From Pseudomonadota bacterium (GTDB lineage Bacteria; Desulfobacterota; Syntrophobacteria; Syntrophobacterales; Syntrophobacteraceae), in assembly GCA_023416335.1 (NCBI GenBank), contig JAEZHY010000185.1, positions 1 to 29,318 on the forward strand: a stretch of 29,318 nt of DNA, read 5' to 3'. Below the pieces are notes generated by a model, which was given only the letters and a program-made list of their open reading frames with translations, ran no database searches and had not been told where the DNA came from. Numbering within the stretch: position 1 is the first letter of the stretch; the number at the start of each line of letters is the position of its first letter. Positions 1 to 7,612 of the stretch are shown in pieces. Both the position numbers and the translations under genes were made by a program.

Positions 1-68
1 CCCGGCAGGCCGGATAGTATCCGGTATGTGCTGAGCTGCTCAGGGCAACTCTATCGCAGCCTCTGCGC
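1..68 (-). repeat. Dispersed repeat, copy A (cut by window edge)
   Basis: Read on the minus strand, this stretch closely matches 25011-25077 on the plus strand. Shared blocks are GCGCAGAGG, TGCGATAGAGT, ACCGGATACTATCCG and CCTGCCGGG, with a diverged middle. The two copies lie in opposite orientation in intergenic DNA about 25 kb apart. Copy A starts at base 1, so it probably continues outside the window. It encodes nothing recognisable. Confidence 0.75.
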
Positions 69-136
69 CTCCCTGCACCGCTGTCGTTCTCCTTGCAGGT
101 GGCTTTCTACTTAAGAAGAGAGATTCATCCTCGTTC

Positions 137-174
137 AAAATCGCATCCGTGGATGCGGCGGCTCCGCAGGAGCC
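137..174 (-). terminator. Probable terminator after the first glycosyltransferase gene
   Basis: Two hairpins follow the minus-strand gene ending at 236. The first (160-174) pairs GGCTCC with GGAGCC around a 3-nt loop. The second (142-157) is a 7-bp stem CGCATCC/GGATGCG. On the minus strand the second is followed by ATTTTG, a short T-run, which fits weak intrinsic termination. Confidence 0.45.
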
Positions 175-235
175 TGCCTCAAATACATGCCGGGAGACAA
201 CATGGTTGAACCAACTCTATGGCCGGTGGGTCCAC

Positions 236-1417
236 CTACCCCAGCCCTGCCCTCGCCATGAGGCTTCCCAGCACCTTTTCGGCGGCAAAGTATTCCCGGG
301 CGATTTCGCGCGCCGCCCGGCAGCTTCCTTCGTAATCGCTTTCTATTATGTCTACCGCCGCCAGGATTTCCTCCATCGTGAGAAAACCGAAAAGTCCCTT
401 GCCCGTTGGCAGAAACTTGCTGAAGCCGGTCTCCTGGGTAATTACCGGACGCCCGGCACAAAGATACGAAGCGCTCCTGTCGCTGAACCAGCCTGTTTTG
501 GGACGCACGACCTGGTCTTTTGTGACCGTGAATTCGCCGTGGGAACTTTGTATGTACTTGCGATACTGGTCGATGTCCCGCGAGATCGGCAGCGAGTGCA
601 CCAGCCTCCAGCCGTTTTCGTTCAGAAACTTATGCGTCTCGTCGTCCACTTCCACGGCCAGCTCAAAACCGACGGGACGCCGCCGGGGCAGATCGATGAA
701 CTTTCGAAATTCGATATCCTTTGTCCAGTACCAGGTCTCACCGCGGAAGATGAGGTCCTTGCCCTTGTTCTTCCAGGTCGTGATCGTTGAGAACACCGAA
801 TCCTTGGACGGCGGAAAAGGGTTTTCCCATAAGTCCATGATAACGGGCTGCCGGGTTGGGTGCCAGCAGACTAAATCGACCGGCAGGTCGCAGTCGGGCT
901 GTCCCAGGTTTTCGCCGAAAGAAAAATGGATATCGTGGGCGGAGAGGGCGTTCAGTGTCGGCAGGTCCCCTTCCAGGACCTTCACCTGCACCCTGAAAGG
1001 ATCCGATTCGACGTAAATCCTGCGAGGGATGGCCATGTGCTCCTCACGCAGTTCCTGCGACGCAGTCACGTTGAGGAAGGCGTCCGCGTCTTTGTACAGC
1101 TGCTCAAGGGCTTCCTCGCTCATGCCGTAGCATTTTCCGCCTTCATAGTGGCCGCGAAAGGCCCAATGACCCGAAAAGCCGTAGTTTTCGAGTATCGGGG
1201 CAATCATCTCGATGTTGGTGGAAGCGTCGGGCATGAATTCGAACTTATCGGGATTGTAGACCCACCTGCCGGAATCCTCGACGTAGTAGACGTCCCAGCC
1301 GAGGCGCCGGAGGCCGATCAGGTAGTGCAGGAACTGGTATGTCACTCCCGCCAGGGGATACCAGAACATTATCCCGAAAACGATGACCTTTCCCTTGCTC
1401 GCTGTTTCGTTTGGCAT
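236..1417 (-). CDS. GT-B-like glycosyltransferase, paralogue 1
   Basis: This 393-aa protein is probably a cytoplasmic glycosyltransferase of the GT-B type; donor and acceptor are unknown. The N-terminus has a Rossmann-like strand (KVIVFGIMFWYPLAGV) followed by a helix and LGWDVYYVED. The C-terminal third has KTGWFSDRSASYLCAGRPV and QETGF, the kind of sugar-nucleotide-side motif seen in glycosyltransferase family 1 C-termini. No signal peptide or membrane segment is visible. It is a clear paralogue of the gene just upstream (1493-2680), with matching motifs in the same order. The ATG at 1417 has a good Shine-Dalgarno (AGGAG, 5 nt spacing). The 75-nt gap to the upstream gene suggests one transcript. 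The general fold is fairly certain; the substrate is not. Confidence 0.8.
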   Translation of the reverse strand: MPNETASKGKVIVFGIMFWYPLAGVTYQFLHYLIGLRRLGWDVYYVEDSGRWVYNPDKFEFMPDASTNIEMIAPILENYGFSGHWAFRGHYEGGKCYGMSEEALEQLYKDADAFLNVTASQELREEHMAIPRRIYVESDPFRVQVKVLEGDLPTLNALSAHDIHFSFGENLGQPDCDLPVDLVCWHPTRQPVIMDLWENPFPPSKDSVFSTITTWKNKGKDLIFRGETWYWTKDIEFRKFIDLPRRRPVGFELAVEVDDETHKFLNENGWRLVHSLPISRDIDQYRKYIQSSHGEFTVTKDQVVRPKTGWFSDRSASYLCAGRPVITQETGFSKFLPTGKGLFGFLTMEEILAAVDIIESDYEGSCRAAREIAREYFAAEKVLGSLMARAGLG

Positions 1418-1492
1418 TTATGCTCCTCACTTTATCGCCGATGGGGGCGGCAGCCCCAATGACCTTGTCGCGCGTTTATAAGGACTCCCCGC

Positions 1493-2680
1493 CTAACTCG
1501 AATACGTATCATCCACGAGCTTTTGCAGCACCCTGCCGCATTCGAAGTATTCCCGCGCCATGTCGAGGGCCGCCGCGGCGTGAAGATCGTAATTCTTCTC
1601 GGCTTCGGCAAGCCCGCTTGCGGCCTCCTCAGCCGTGCTGTAGGCCAGAATACCTTTACCGGCAGGTATAACCGAGGTGAACCCGGTATCCTGGACGACA
1701 ACCGGCCTTCCGGCTGCCAGGTAACAGGCGGAGCGGCAGCTGAACCAGCCGGTTTTGAGAGCAACATAGACGTGCTTCGCAGGCGAAATTTCACCGCGGG
1801 ACGTCGCAATGAAATCCTGGTACATGGCAGGAGTGACCGTCGCCTCCGGACCGTCCGCCACCTGCCAGCCGGTTGCCGAAAGCCTTTCGAGCGGCGCATT
1901 TATGCCGCCGATCGCCACCTTGAGCGGCATGTTCACGGCCGCGGGCAGGTTCATCAGTTTTTCGAACTCGGCCCCTTTGCTGCCGTACTCAACGCCCTTG
2001 TAGATCAATTTTCCCTTGAAGGCGTTCCAGGTCATAACCGTGGTCCAGGGTCCCGAAGGGCGAACGTTTGCCAGATGCTCCCATAGATCGACGGCAACGG
2101 GCATCCTGGTCGTCTTCCAGTTGAAATCGAGCCGTGGAACCAGACAATCCGGTCCGTAGATGTTTTCCGCGTAGGTGAAATGCCTGTCGTGCGCGGCCAC
2201 GCTCGCACACCAGCGTTCGACGTTTTCAGACCACGAAAACTTCTCGCTCAACATGATCTGGTTGTAGCCGGGATCCGTGTCGAGAAATATTTTGACGCAC
2301 TTGCCCGAGAGATTCTCGGGAATCATGCATGCACCGCTCACGTTCAGGAAGATGTCGGCGGTTTCGGCCACCCGGTCGAACTTCTCCCGGCTCATCCCGT
2401 AGCTCGTTTCGTGAAGATGCAGGTAATGCCATCTGTCCGAGAGGCCGGGAGCGTACCTGGCGAAGAAATCCCGAAGGTACTCCACCGAGTACGTCGGGTC
2501 CTGGGTGTAGGTCCTTTCCAGAGGGTGGTACGGCCAACTCCACGTATCTTCGTGATAGTAGACGTCGTGCCCCATCTTGAGAAAACCGATCACGTACTGG
2601 AGATAGTCCCAGGCAACACCGCCGACCGGATAAAGGCCGACGAGGCCCGTTACGATAATACGGAGCTTCGAATTACTCAT
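1493..2680 (-). CDS. GT-B-like glycosyltransferase, paralogue 2
   Basis: This protein of about 395 aa is the tandem paralogue of 236-1417. Its N-terminus carries LRIIVTGLVGLYPVGGVAWD and MGHDVYYHEDTWSW. Its C-terminal motif is KTGWFSCRSACYLAAGRPV followed by QDTGF. The family resemblance points to transfer of a sugar from a nucleotide donor, but the product is unknown. Two in-frame ATGs exist, at 2701 and 2680. Neither has a strong Shine-Dalgarno (GGGAG lies 12 nt before the second). The second is chosen because it places the start just before the first beta strand, as in the paralogue. It is probably the first gene of a two-gene operon and is divergent from the metallo-beta-lactamase gene. 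Confidence 0.8.
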   Translation of the reverse strand: MSNSKLRIIVTGLVGLYPVGGVAWDYLQYVIGFLKMGHDVYYHEDTWSWPYHPLERTYTQDPTYSVEYLRDFFARYAPGLSDRWHYLHLHETSYGMSREKFDRVAETADIFLNVSGACMIPENLSGKCVKIFLDTDPGYNQIMLSEKFSWSENVERWCASVAAHDRHFTYAENIYGPDCLVPRLDFNWKTTRMPVAVDLWEHLANVRPSGPWTTVMTWNAFKGKLIYKGVEYGSKGAEFEKLMNLPAAVNMPLKVAIGGINAPLERLSATGWQVADGPEATVTPAMYQDFIATSRGEISPAKHVYVALKTGWFSCRSACYLAAGRPVVVQDTGFTSVIPAGKGILAYSTAEEAASGLAEAEKNYDLHAAAALDMAREYFECGRVLQKLVDDTYSS

Positions 2681-2709
2681 GCGCGCTTTCAACTCCCGCA
2701 TAGAGGAAA

Positions 2710-2728
2710 TAAGCCGTTTTTCGGCTTA
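2710..2728. promoter_or_regulatory. Palindrome in the divergent intergenic region
   Basis: A perfect 7-bp inverted repeat, TAAGCCG/CGGCTTA, surrounds five T residues. It lies just upstream of the minus-strand glycosyltransferase gene and about 25 bp before the plus-strand -35 box. It could be an operator or a hairpin in a minus-strand leader. No function is shown by the sequence. Confidence 0.35.
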
Positions 2729-2753
2729 CCCTGCTTCCACTCTCTTTAATTAT

Positions 2754-2781
2754 TTGTCAAGAAGAATTTGGTTTGTATAAT
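2754..2781 (+). promoter_or_regulatory. Sigma70-type promoter for the beta-CASP gene
   Basis: The -35 box TTGTCA (2754-2759) and a perfect -10 box TATAAT (2776-2781) are separated by 16 bp. Transcription would start near 2788, leaving about a 100-nt leader before the ATG at 2889. Confidence 0.65.
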
Positions 2782-2888
2782 ATTCAACTCTCTAAATATA
2801 TTGCCGATCCCGACAGATTAGAAGAGAACGCGAAACTTTGTTCGACCGGATAATCATTCTTCCATCACATACGGAGGAGAATAATTCG

Positions 2889-4541
2889 ATGCAGATTACC
2901 TGCCTGGGCGCAGCCCGCTGTGTAACCGGATCCTGTTACCTTATCGACAACGGCCGCCGCAAGTACATCGTAGATTGCGGACTTTTTCAGGGCAGCCGTC
3001 AACTGGAGGCCCTGAACCGAAATTCCTGGGGGTTCAATCCCGCCGAGATTTCGGCCCTGTTCCTCACCCATGCGCACATCGATCACACGGGCCGCATTCC
3101 CAAACTGGTGAAGGACGGGTTCCACGGCAAAATCTACGCGTCTCTGCCGACGGTGGAACTCTCAAAAATACTTCTTCTCGATTCCGCGCACATCCAGGAA
3201 ATGGAAGCGGAGTGGCAGACGCGAAAAAACAAAAGGCGCGGAGAACCGGTCACTCAGCCTCTCTACAGCCTCGCAGACGCCGAAGCTTGCATTCCCCTGT
3301 TCGAACCCGTAAAGATGGATGAAATCATCGAATTCGAGCCGGATTTCAGGATGCGGTTCCGCAATTCGGGACACATTCTCGGCTCATCGTTTCTCGAAAT
3401 CTGGGAAGGCGCACCTGAAACTTCGCGAAAAACGGTCTTTTCCGGCGACCTCGGCCATAAAGGGCAGATGATCCTGGAAGATCCCGAGTACCTTGCGGAC
3501 GCGGACACCCTCTTTATCGAGTCCACCTACGGCACCCGCAACCACAAATCCCTCGCGGACAGCAGGCAGGAGCTGCTCAAGGCAATTCAATTCAGCTACA
3601 GCCATGGTGAGAAGGTCATCATCCCGGCCTTTGCCGTCGAACGGACGCAGGAACTTCTGCTCCTTCTGGGGAGCTTTTTCCGGGAAAACCTTATTCCTTC
3701 CATGCCCGTCTATGTGGACAGCCCGCTGGCGATCGCGGCTACAACCATTTTCCGCAACATGAAAGACTTCTACGATGCCGAGACCCGCGCGGTCCTGGAT
3801 GGCGGAAACGATCCGTTCGATTTCGAACAGCTGGTGCTGAGCCGATCTGCACTGGAATCCATGCAGATAAACGAACACCCGGGACCCGCGATCGTCCTTG
3901 CGGGAAACGGCATGTGCACGGCCGGCAGGGTCAGGCACCACCTCAAACACAACCTGTGGCGGCCCGGATGCTCGCTCGTGATCGTCGGGTTCCAGGCTGC
4001 GGGGAGCCTGGGAAGAAGCCTCGTTGAAGGGGTCAAGATGGTGAAGATCCTGGGGGAGAGGGTGCTCGTCCGGGCAAAGGTCTTCACGATCGGCGGCCTC
4101 TCTGCGCATGCGGACCAGAACTCGCTTCTCGACTGGCTCGAACATATCGAAAGCCGAAAGACACACGTTTACGTGATACACGGCGAAGAGAGCGTAAGCG
4201 AGGAATTTGCGGGGATCGTCAGGCAGAAATTCGGGTTCGAGACATACGTTCCATCAATAGGCGACCGGATAACCCCGACAGCCGTAGAACATGCTGCCCT
4301 CCGGACAGCCGGAGAGCCGAAATGGCGGAAGAACATTGCGGAGCTGCTCCGACGGGCCGAAAAGATCAGGAGCATTCTGGAAGATCCAAAGCAGGAAATC
4401 CCTCCGCATATCGTTCAGAGACTCGAGGAGGAAATTGCCTCGGCCGAAGGGCACCTGGAGGAGGCCTTGCAGAACGTCGCGACGACATCAGCCGTGGACG
4501 GCGGAGTGGGGAAGATTTCTCGGGTAGGGGCCAAATCGTAA
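2889..4541 (+). CDS. Beta-CASP metallo-beta-lactamase RNase
   Basis: This 550-aa protein is a metal-dependent RNA-processing nuclease of the metallo-beta-lactamase/beta-CASP group (CPSF73/Ysh1-like), expected in the cytoplasm. Visible metal-site motifs are HAHIDH (H61, H63, D65, H66), SGH at H162 and SGD at D187. Beta-CASP motifs follow: AFAVERTQELL, then GNGMCTAGRVRHHL, then GLSAHAD at H407, and VIHGE at H431. The C-terminal 50 residues are charged and probably helical. The ATG at 2889 is preceded by GGAGGAG with 9-nt spacing. An in-frame TTG at 2838 has no ribosome site and would add 17 residues that do not fit the family, whose members start close to MQITCLGAA. The gene stands alone, divergent from the glycosyltransferase pair. 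The exact RNA substrates are unknown. Confidence 0.92.
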   Translation: MQITCLGAARCVTGSCYLIDNGRRKYIVDCGLFQGSRQLEALNRNSWGFNPAEISALFLTHAHIDHTGRIPKLVKDGFHGKIYASLPTVELSKILLLDSAHIQEMEAEWQTRKNKRRGEPVTQPLYSLADAEACIPLFEPVKMDEIIEFEPDFRMRFRNSGHILGSSFLEIWEGAPETSRKTVFSGDLGHKGQMILEDPEYLADADTLFIESTYGTRNHKSLADSRQELLKAIQFSYSHGEKVIIPAFAVERTQELLLLLGSFFRENLIPSMPVYVDSPLAIAATTIFRNMKDFYDAETRAVLDGGNDPFDFEQLVLSRSALESMQINEHPGPAIVLAGNGMCTAGRVRHHLKHNLWRPGCSLVIVGFQAAGSLGRSLVEGVKMVKILGERVLVRAKVFTIGGLSAHADQNSLLDWLEHIESRKTHVYVIHGEESVSEEFAGIVRQKFGFETYVPSIGDRITPTAVEHAALRTAGEPKWRKNIAELLRRAEKIRSILEDPKQEIPPHIVQRLEEEIASAEGHLEEALQNVATTSAVDGGVGKISRVGAKS

Positions 4542-4555
4542 AGAAGGACGTGAGA

Positions 4556-4583
4556 CGGATGGGTGGGAGCGGGAACCCATCCG
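4556..4583. repeat. REP-like palindrome 1
   Basis: A 9-bp perfect stem, CGGATGGGT with ACCCATCCG, encloses a 10-nt loop. It lies 14 bp after the beta-CASP stop codon. There is no T-run, so it is more likely a repeat or 3'-end stabiliser than an intrinsic terminator. Confidence 0.6.
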
Positions 4584-4670
4584 CCCACTTCGGCGCCACA
4601 CCCCTATTGAGAGACGGAGGCTGGAATCTTTTTTGATGGTAGAATGTAAAACAAGTGGACGGTGAGTCGC

Positions 4671-4716
4671 GTAGGGTGGGGGAGCGGAGCGGGGTAATGC
4701 TTCATCGTGCCCACCG
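4671..4716. repeat. REP-like palindrome 2 (imperfect)
   Basis: GGTGGG (4675-4680) and CCCACC (4710-4715) flank a GGAGCGGAGCGGGG core of the same type as the neighbouring palindromes. The pairing is less perfect than in the other copies. Confidence 0.45.
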
Positions 4717-4893
4717 TCCGGCCAATCCGACTGAATTTTGGTGTACTTCAGGGTAGCTCGGATTCTTGAATTCGGGCGCGGAGCGCAAAAGGTCCAAACG
4801 AAAATGCTCGAACAGCAACAAACAGCTCATCGAACTGGAATATTGGACTTATGGATTTCCATGCCCATCCCTCCCGAATCATGCCTAAAAGCC

Positions 4894-4920
4894 GGTGGGC
4901 ACGATAAAGCCGTGCCCACC
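4894..4920. repeat. REP-like palindrome 3
   Basis: A perfect 10-bp stem, GGTGGGCACG with CGTGCCCACC, encloses a 7-nt loop and is followed by CTACGG. This is the cleanest hairpin of the cluster. Confidence 0.65.
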
Positions 4921-5029
4921 CTACGGTCCGGTCCGATGATTTTTTTGCATTAATTTCAGGAAATACCGTCGGCGACTTAAGGGCTGGCGGCACATCACTC
5001 TTATGTCTGTGACGTGTCTCTCTTAGGAG

Positions 5030-5064
5030 GATGGGGGGGGAGCGAAGCGGGAACCCATCTTTTT
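5030..5064 (+). repeat. REP-like palindrome 4, terminator-like
   Basis: GATGGG (5030-5035) pairs with CCCATC (5054-5059) across a GGAGCGAAGCGGG-type core. Five T residues follow on the plus strand, so this copy could also act as a weak terminator. Confidence 0.5.
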
Positions 5065-5203
5065 GGGGCTCGTTACCCTCTCAGCCGCCGGGAAGCTCAG
5101 GGGCTGTCGAATACGACTTCTATTTCCGCATGACGACTTTCCCGAGTTTCCAGGCTCCGACTTATGCCTCTCCGGCCAATCATTCCCGGGCGTTCCTGAA
5201 AAC

Positions 5204-5221
5204 GATGGGTTGTCACCCATC
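5204..5221. repeat. REP-like palindrome 5
   Basis: GATGGGT and ACCCATC form a 7-bp stem with a 4-nt TGTC loop, followed by CTACGCCCC. It is the minimal member of the GATGGGT family in this block. Confidence 0.5.
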
Positions 5222-5284
5222 CTACGCCCCGCCCTGCTTTGCGACACCCTGAATGAACGAGACTCCTCACGCCGAAGTGCCCTG

Positions 5285-5315
5285 TCAGTTCACTGCTCAC
5301 GGGTCACTGTTCACT
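5285..5315 (+). repeat. Left member of inverted repeat flanking the ArnT-like gene
   Basis: The words TCAGTTCA, CACTGCTCAC and GTTCACT occur here in the same order as on the minus strand of 7041-7071. The two therefore form imperfect inverted repeats around the membrane glycosyltransferase gene. The stop codon and last two codons of that gene lie inside this copy. Confidence 0.55.
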
Positions 5316-6953
5316 CACTCCATACAGCCGAAGCACCATGTTTTTTCCCTTGGAATAACAGAAACCCCGGAAGCTGCCCATCAGCTTTACCGGGATGCCA
5401 AGATTCCCTGTTTCCCTCCGGAAATCGTCATCCTCCCTGCTGCCGACCAGTGCAATGCCTTCCGGGTGCTTTTTGAGAAAAGATGCGGCCTCGGCCGGCC
5501 CGGTCAACTGGGTCTGCGTTCCGAGCAGGAAAACCAGGCTGGGCTCATAATAACCGACGGAAGCAACCGGGGCGGTCCGCCCGGTTCCTTCTTTCACCGC
5601 ATCCGCAACCGTTCGGCTGAGCCACACAGAATTCACGTCCGGCAGCACCCACTGGAAGAGGGGAAATAACAGGAACCACGTGCCGACGATTGAAATCACG
5701 GCCGCACGAAGGTATCGCTGCTTGAGATAAGAGAATACCGCAAACCCTGCCGTGGCAAACCCGGCTGCCACGGGGACCAGGGCGAGCATTTCAAAACGGT
5801 TGTCCAAAAAGTAAGGAAGGGCAACCGCACACACTCCCAGGCAGACCGGGATGAGGAAGCACAGAATAAAGCCAAGCCGCACCAGTTTCGATCCGAGTTC
5901 CGAAGCCCTGCCGGCCGCCGCGGAGAGAACCGTCTCGGCAACCAGGAGGCATAAGGGCGGATATAAGGGCAAAACATAATGCGGGAGCTTGGTCGGAACC
6001 AGTTCGAAGAGGATCCATGCCGGGACGATCCATGCGAGGCAGAATCGTACGGCTTTCAGTTTGCGCGATTTCCAGGCCCGGTAGAGCGCAACTCCTGCCA
6101 GAGGCGATGCGGGCCAGAGCGTAAGCGGAAGGAGAAGAAGATACCACCCGGGCGGGAAGCCGTGGGATTCCTGACCCGATCCCACCTTCGAGAGTAAATC
6201 GCCGCCTATCGCCTGCTGAAAGAAAGCGCCCTTCGTTGCGACCGCTATCGCGATTGCCCAGGGGCATGCAATAATTGCAACGATCCCGAGTCCCACAAGC
6301 GGCCGCAGTCCCTTGAGCCACTTCAGGTCCCTGTCGGCCGCGGCGAGCGAAGCAATCGTCAGGAGGCTTATAAGAGGGGTTATCGGTCCTTTCACCAGGA
6401 TGCCGATTGCCTGGGCAATCCAGAATGTCAGGAATACAGCTTTCCCGGGCGACTCTGCTCCATCTTCCCGCATGTAGAATCTGCTCAGTGCGAGTTGCGA
6501 CGCCATGATTGTCGCAAGAAGCAGGGCATCGGTCGTAGCCATGTGAGCTTCGATAATGAGCAGAAAAGTCCCCGCGCAAAAAGCGGCTCCGAGAAGGCCC
6601 GTCCTCCTGTCGAACAGTAGCTTGCCCAGCGCAAACGTGAGCAGGACGGAAAGGAGTCCCCCCAGGACGGAAGGGATACGGTAGGGCCAGATCTGCCGCG
6701 ATTTCAGGGTCCCTGAAAGGGCTACCGCCGCGGACTGCAGCCAGTAGATCGCAATCGGTTTCTTGTTGCGCGATTCGTTCTGGAATCGGATCTGAACGAA
6801 ATCGCCTGTTTCGAGCATCTGGCTCGTTGCCTGGGCAAATCGCGCCTCATCCCTGTCGACCGGCGGAAGTGAAGTAATTCCCGGCAGGTAGAAAGCAAGG
6901 CAGATCAGGGAAAGGAGCAGGTAGTATTTTATGCTTTGGAAGCCTGAATCCAA
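5304..6953 (-). CDS. ArnT-like polytopic glycosyltransferase (GT39/GT83 type)
   Basis: This large inner-membrane protein resembles ArnT and related dolichyl-phosphate-mannose-type transferases. These move a sugar from a polyprenyl-phosphate donor to lipid A or another acceptor on the periplasmic side. Evidence is about a dozen hydrophobic segments, and a first loop with PPVDRDEARFAQATSQMLETGDF and NKKPIAIYWLQ, typical of this group; the acidic DE pair sits where the family has catalytic acids. The reading frame is open back to 7061, but that ATG has no ribosome site and lies in repeat DNA. A TTG at 6953 has AGGA six nt upstream and gives 549 aa, close to E. coli ArnT (about 550). I chose it with moderate confidence. 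No aminoarabinose pathway genes are nearby, so the substrate is open. Confidence 0.82.
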   Translation of the reverse strand: MDSGFQSIKYYLLLSLICLAFYLPGITSLPPVDRDEARFAQATSQMLETGDFVQIRFQNESRNKKPIAIYWLQSAAVALSGTLKSRQIWPYRIPSVLGGLLSVLLTFALGKLLFDRRTGLLGAAFCAGTFLLIIEAHMATTDALLLATIMASQLALSRFYMREDGAESPGKAVFLTFWIAQAIGILVKGPITPLISLLTIASLAAADRDLKWLKGLRPLVGLGIVAIIACPWAIAIAVATKGAFFQQAIGGDLLSKVGSGQESHGFPPGWYLLLLPLTLWPASPLAGVALYRAWKSRKLKAVRFCLAWIVPAWILFELVPTKLPHYVLPLYPPLCLLVAETVLSAAAGRASELGSKLVRLGFILCFLIPVCLGVCAVALPYFLDNRFEMLALVPVAAGFATAGFAVFSYLKQRYLRAAVISIVGTWFLLFPLFQWVLPDVNSVWLSRTVADAVKEGTGRTAPVASVGYYEPSLVFLLGTQTQLTGPAEAASFLKKHPEGIALVGSREDDDFRRETGNLGIPVKLMGSFRGFCYSKGKNMVLRLYGVSEQ

Positions 6954-7040
6954 TTTAAGTCCTGTCGTGATTGGGAAATTCGGAATGGATTTCGCCGGGA
7001 GATTATCAGAGAAGACGAGAATTGGGCAAGGGGCTAAATC

Positions 7041-7071
7041 AGTGAACGGTGAGCAGTGCACTGTGAACTGA
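7041..7071 (-). repeat. Right member of inverted repeat flanking the ArnT-like gene
   Basis: Read on the minus strand, this contains TCAGTTCA, CACTGCTCAC and GTTCACT, as at 5285-5315. It lies upstream of the chosen TTG start of the membrane glycosyltransferase. The two copies differ by small insertions. Confidence 0.55.
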
Positions 7072-7200
7072 TTTAGCGGATCAAACGGAGTTGATGGGCG
7101 ATATAAGTATTTTCTCGTTCAATAGTTGCTTTCAAGTTGATATTTAATTCCCTGCCGAGGGGAAGAGGTTACCCCCCGACCAGGCACTTGCACCAGATTT

Positions 7201-7216
7201 CGGCCCTTTTGGGCCG
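7201..7216. repeat. Short hairpin
   Basis: CGGCCC and GGGCCG form a 6-bp stem around TTTT. It sits 7 bp before the larger nested hairpin and may be part of the same element. Confidence 0.4.
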
Positions 7217-7223
7217 ATCGTTC

Positions 7224-7275
7224 GGCGCTTGCTGTGTCTGCCCCGGTGCCTTTGCGGGGCGCCACAGCAAGCGCC
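7224..7275. repeat. Nested palindrome with a perfect 13-bp outer stem
   Basis: GGCGCTTGCTGTG (7224-7236) pairs perfectly with CACAGCAAGCGCC (7263-7275). Inside, GCCCCG (7240-7245) pairs with CGGGGC (7255-7260) around a 9-nt loop. The whole forms a long two-part hairpin or cruciform. There is no T-run on either strand, so it looks like a repeat element rather than a terminator. Confidence 0.65.
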
Positions 7276-7369
7276 AAGTAAGCCGCAGAGCGGCGCAGGG
7301 GGTGTGGGGGCCGCCGGTCCCCACGCTATTTGGAGCCTTCTTGAACGAAACTCCGTATAACCGGATTAT

Positions 7370-7422
7370 TGTCATCCGGCAGTCCCGCTGGGTCCCGGCT
7401 CAAATGCACTGCCGGGATGACA
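7370..7422. repeat. TGTCATCC-type inverted repeat
   Basis: TGTCATCCGGCAGT (7370-7383) pairs with ACTGCCGGGATGACA (7408-7422) with one bulged base, enclosing 24 bp. This GTCATCCCGGC...GCCGGGATGAC pattern is a commonly seen intergenic repeat type in bacteria. Its function is unknown. Confidence 0.5.
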
Positions 7423-7522
7423 TGGATGGGGCACACTGTCGTTAAATACCCGTCGATTGGTTTGCTGCAACCGGACAACGCCGGATAGTTTGGAGTTGCG
7501 GCTTGGTTCGGGGAAATTGAAG

Positions 7523-7554
7523 AAAAAAATGGCGCGGTCGGGAAACCGCGCCAT
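7523..7554 (-). terminator. Intrinsic terminator of glnS
   Basis: On the minus strand a perfect 10-bp stem, ATGGCGCGGT/ACCGCGCCAT, with a 6-nt loop is followed by a run of seven T residues. It lies about 60 bp after the glnS stop codon. Confidence 0.88.
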
Positions 7555-7612
7555 AACATATTATTGAGTCCGGATCGATGTTACTTGGAACCGATATGCT
7601 GAATTAATCGGA

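Larger units (their letters stand above)
4542..5303. other. Gene-free region with a cluster of related palindromes
   Basis: About 760 bp separate the convergent beta-CASP and ArnT-like genes. No open frame here looks like a protein. The region holds at least five palindromes built on the words GGATGGGT/ACCCATCC or GGTGGGCAC/GTGCCCACC, several with the internal phrase GGAGCG...GCGGGAACCC. They are listed separately and look like REP-type repeats. Confidence 0.7.
7062..7612. other. Gene-free region with three hairpins and the glnS terminator
   Basis: No convincing gene is present in these roughly 550 bp. Besides the listed hairpins there is only low-information GC-rich sequence. A weak open frame (7137-7445) has no ribosome site and runs straight through the palindromes, so it was not called. 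Confidence 0.65.

Noticed and set aside
3384..4181. 265-codon minus-strand frame inside the beta-CASP gene
   Set aside because: It is antisense to conserved catalytic motifs and has no start signal.
4738..4953. 71-codon frame in the REP cluster
   Set aside because: It reads through a palindrome and lacks a ribosome site.
4556..5221. CRISPR array
   Set aside because: The palindromes differ in length and spacing and lack regular spacers; no cas genes are present.
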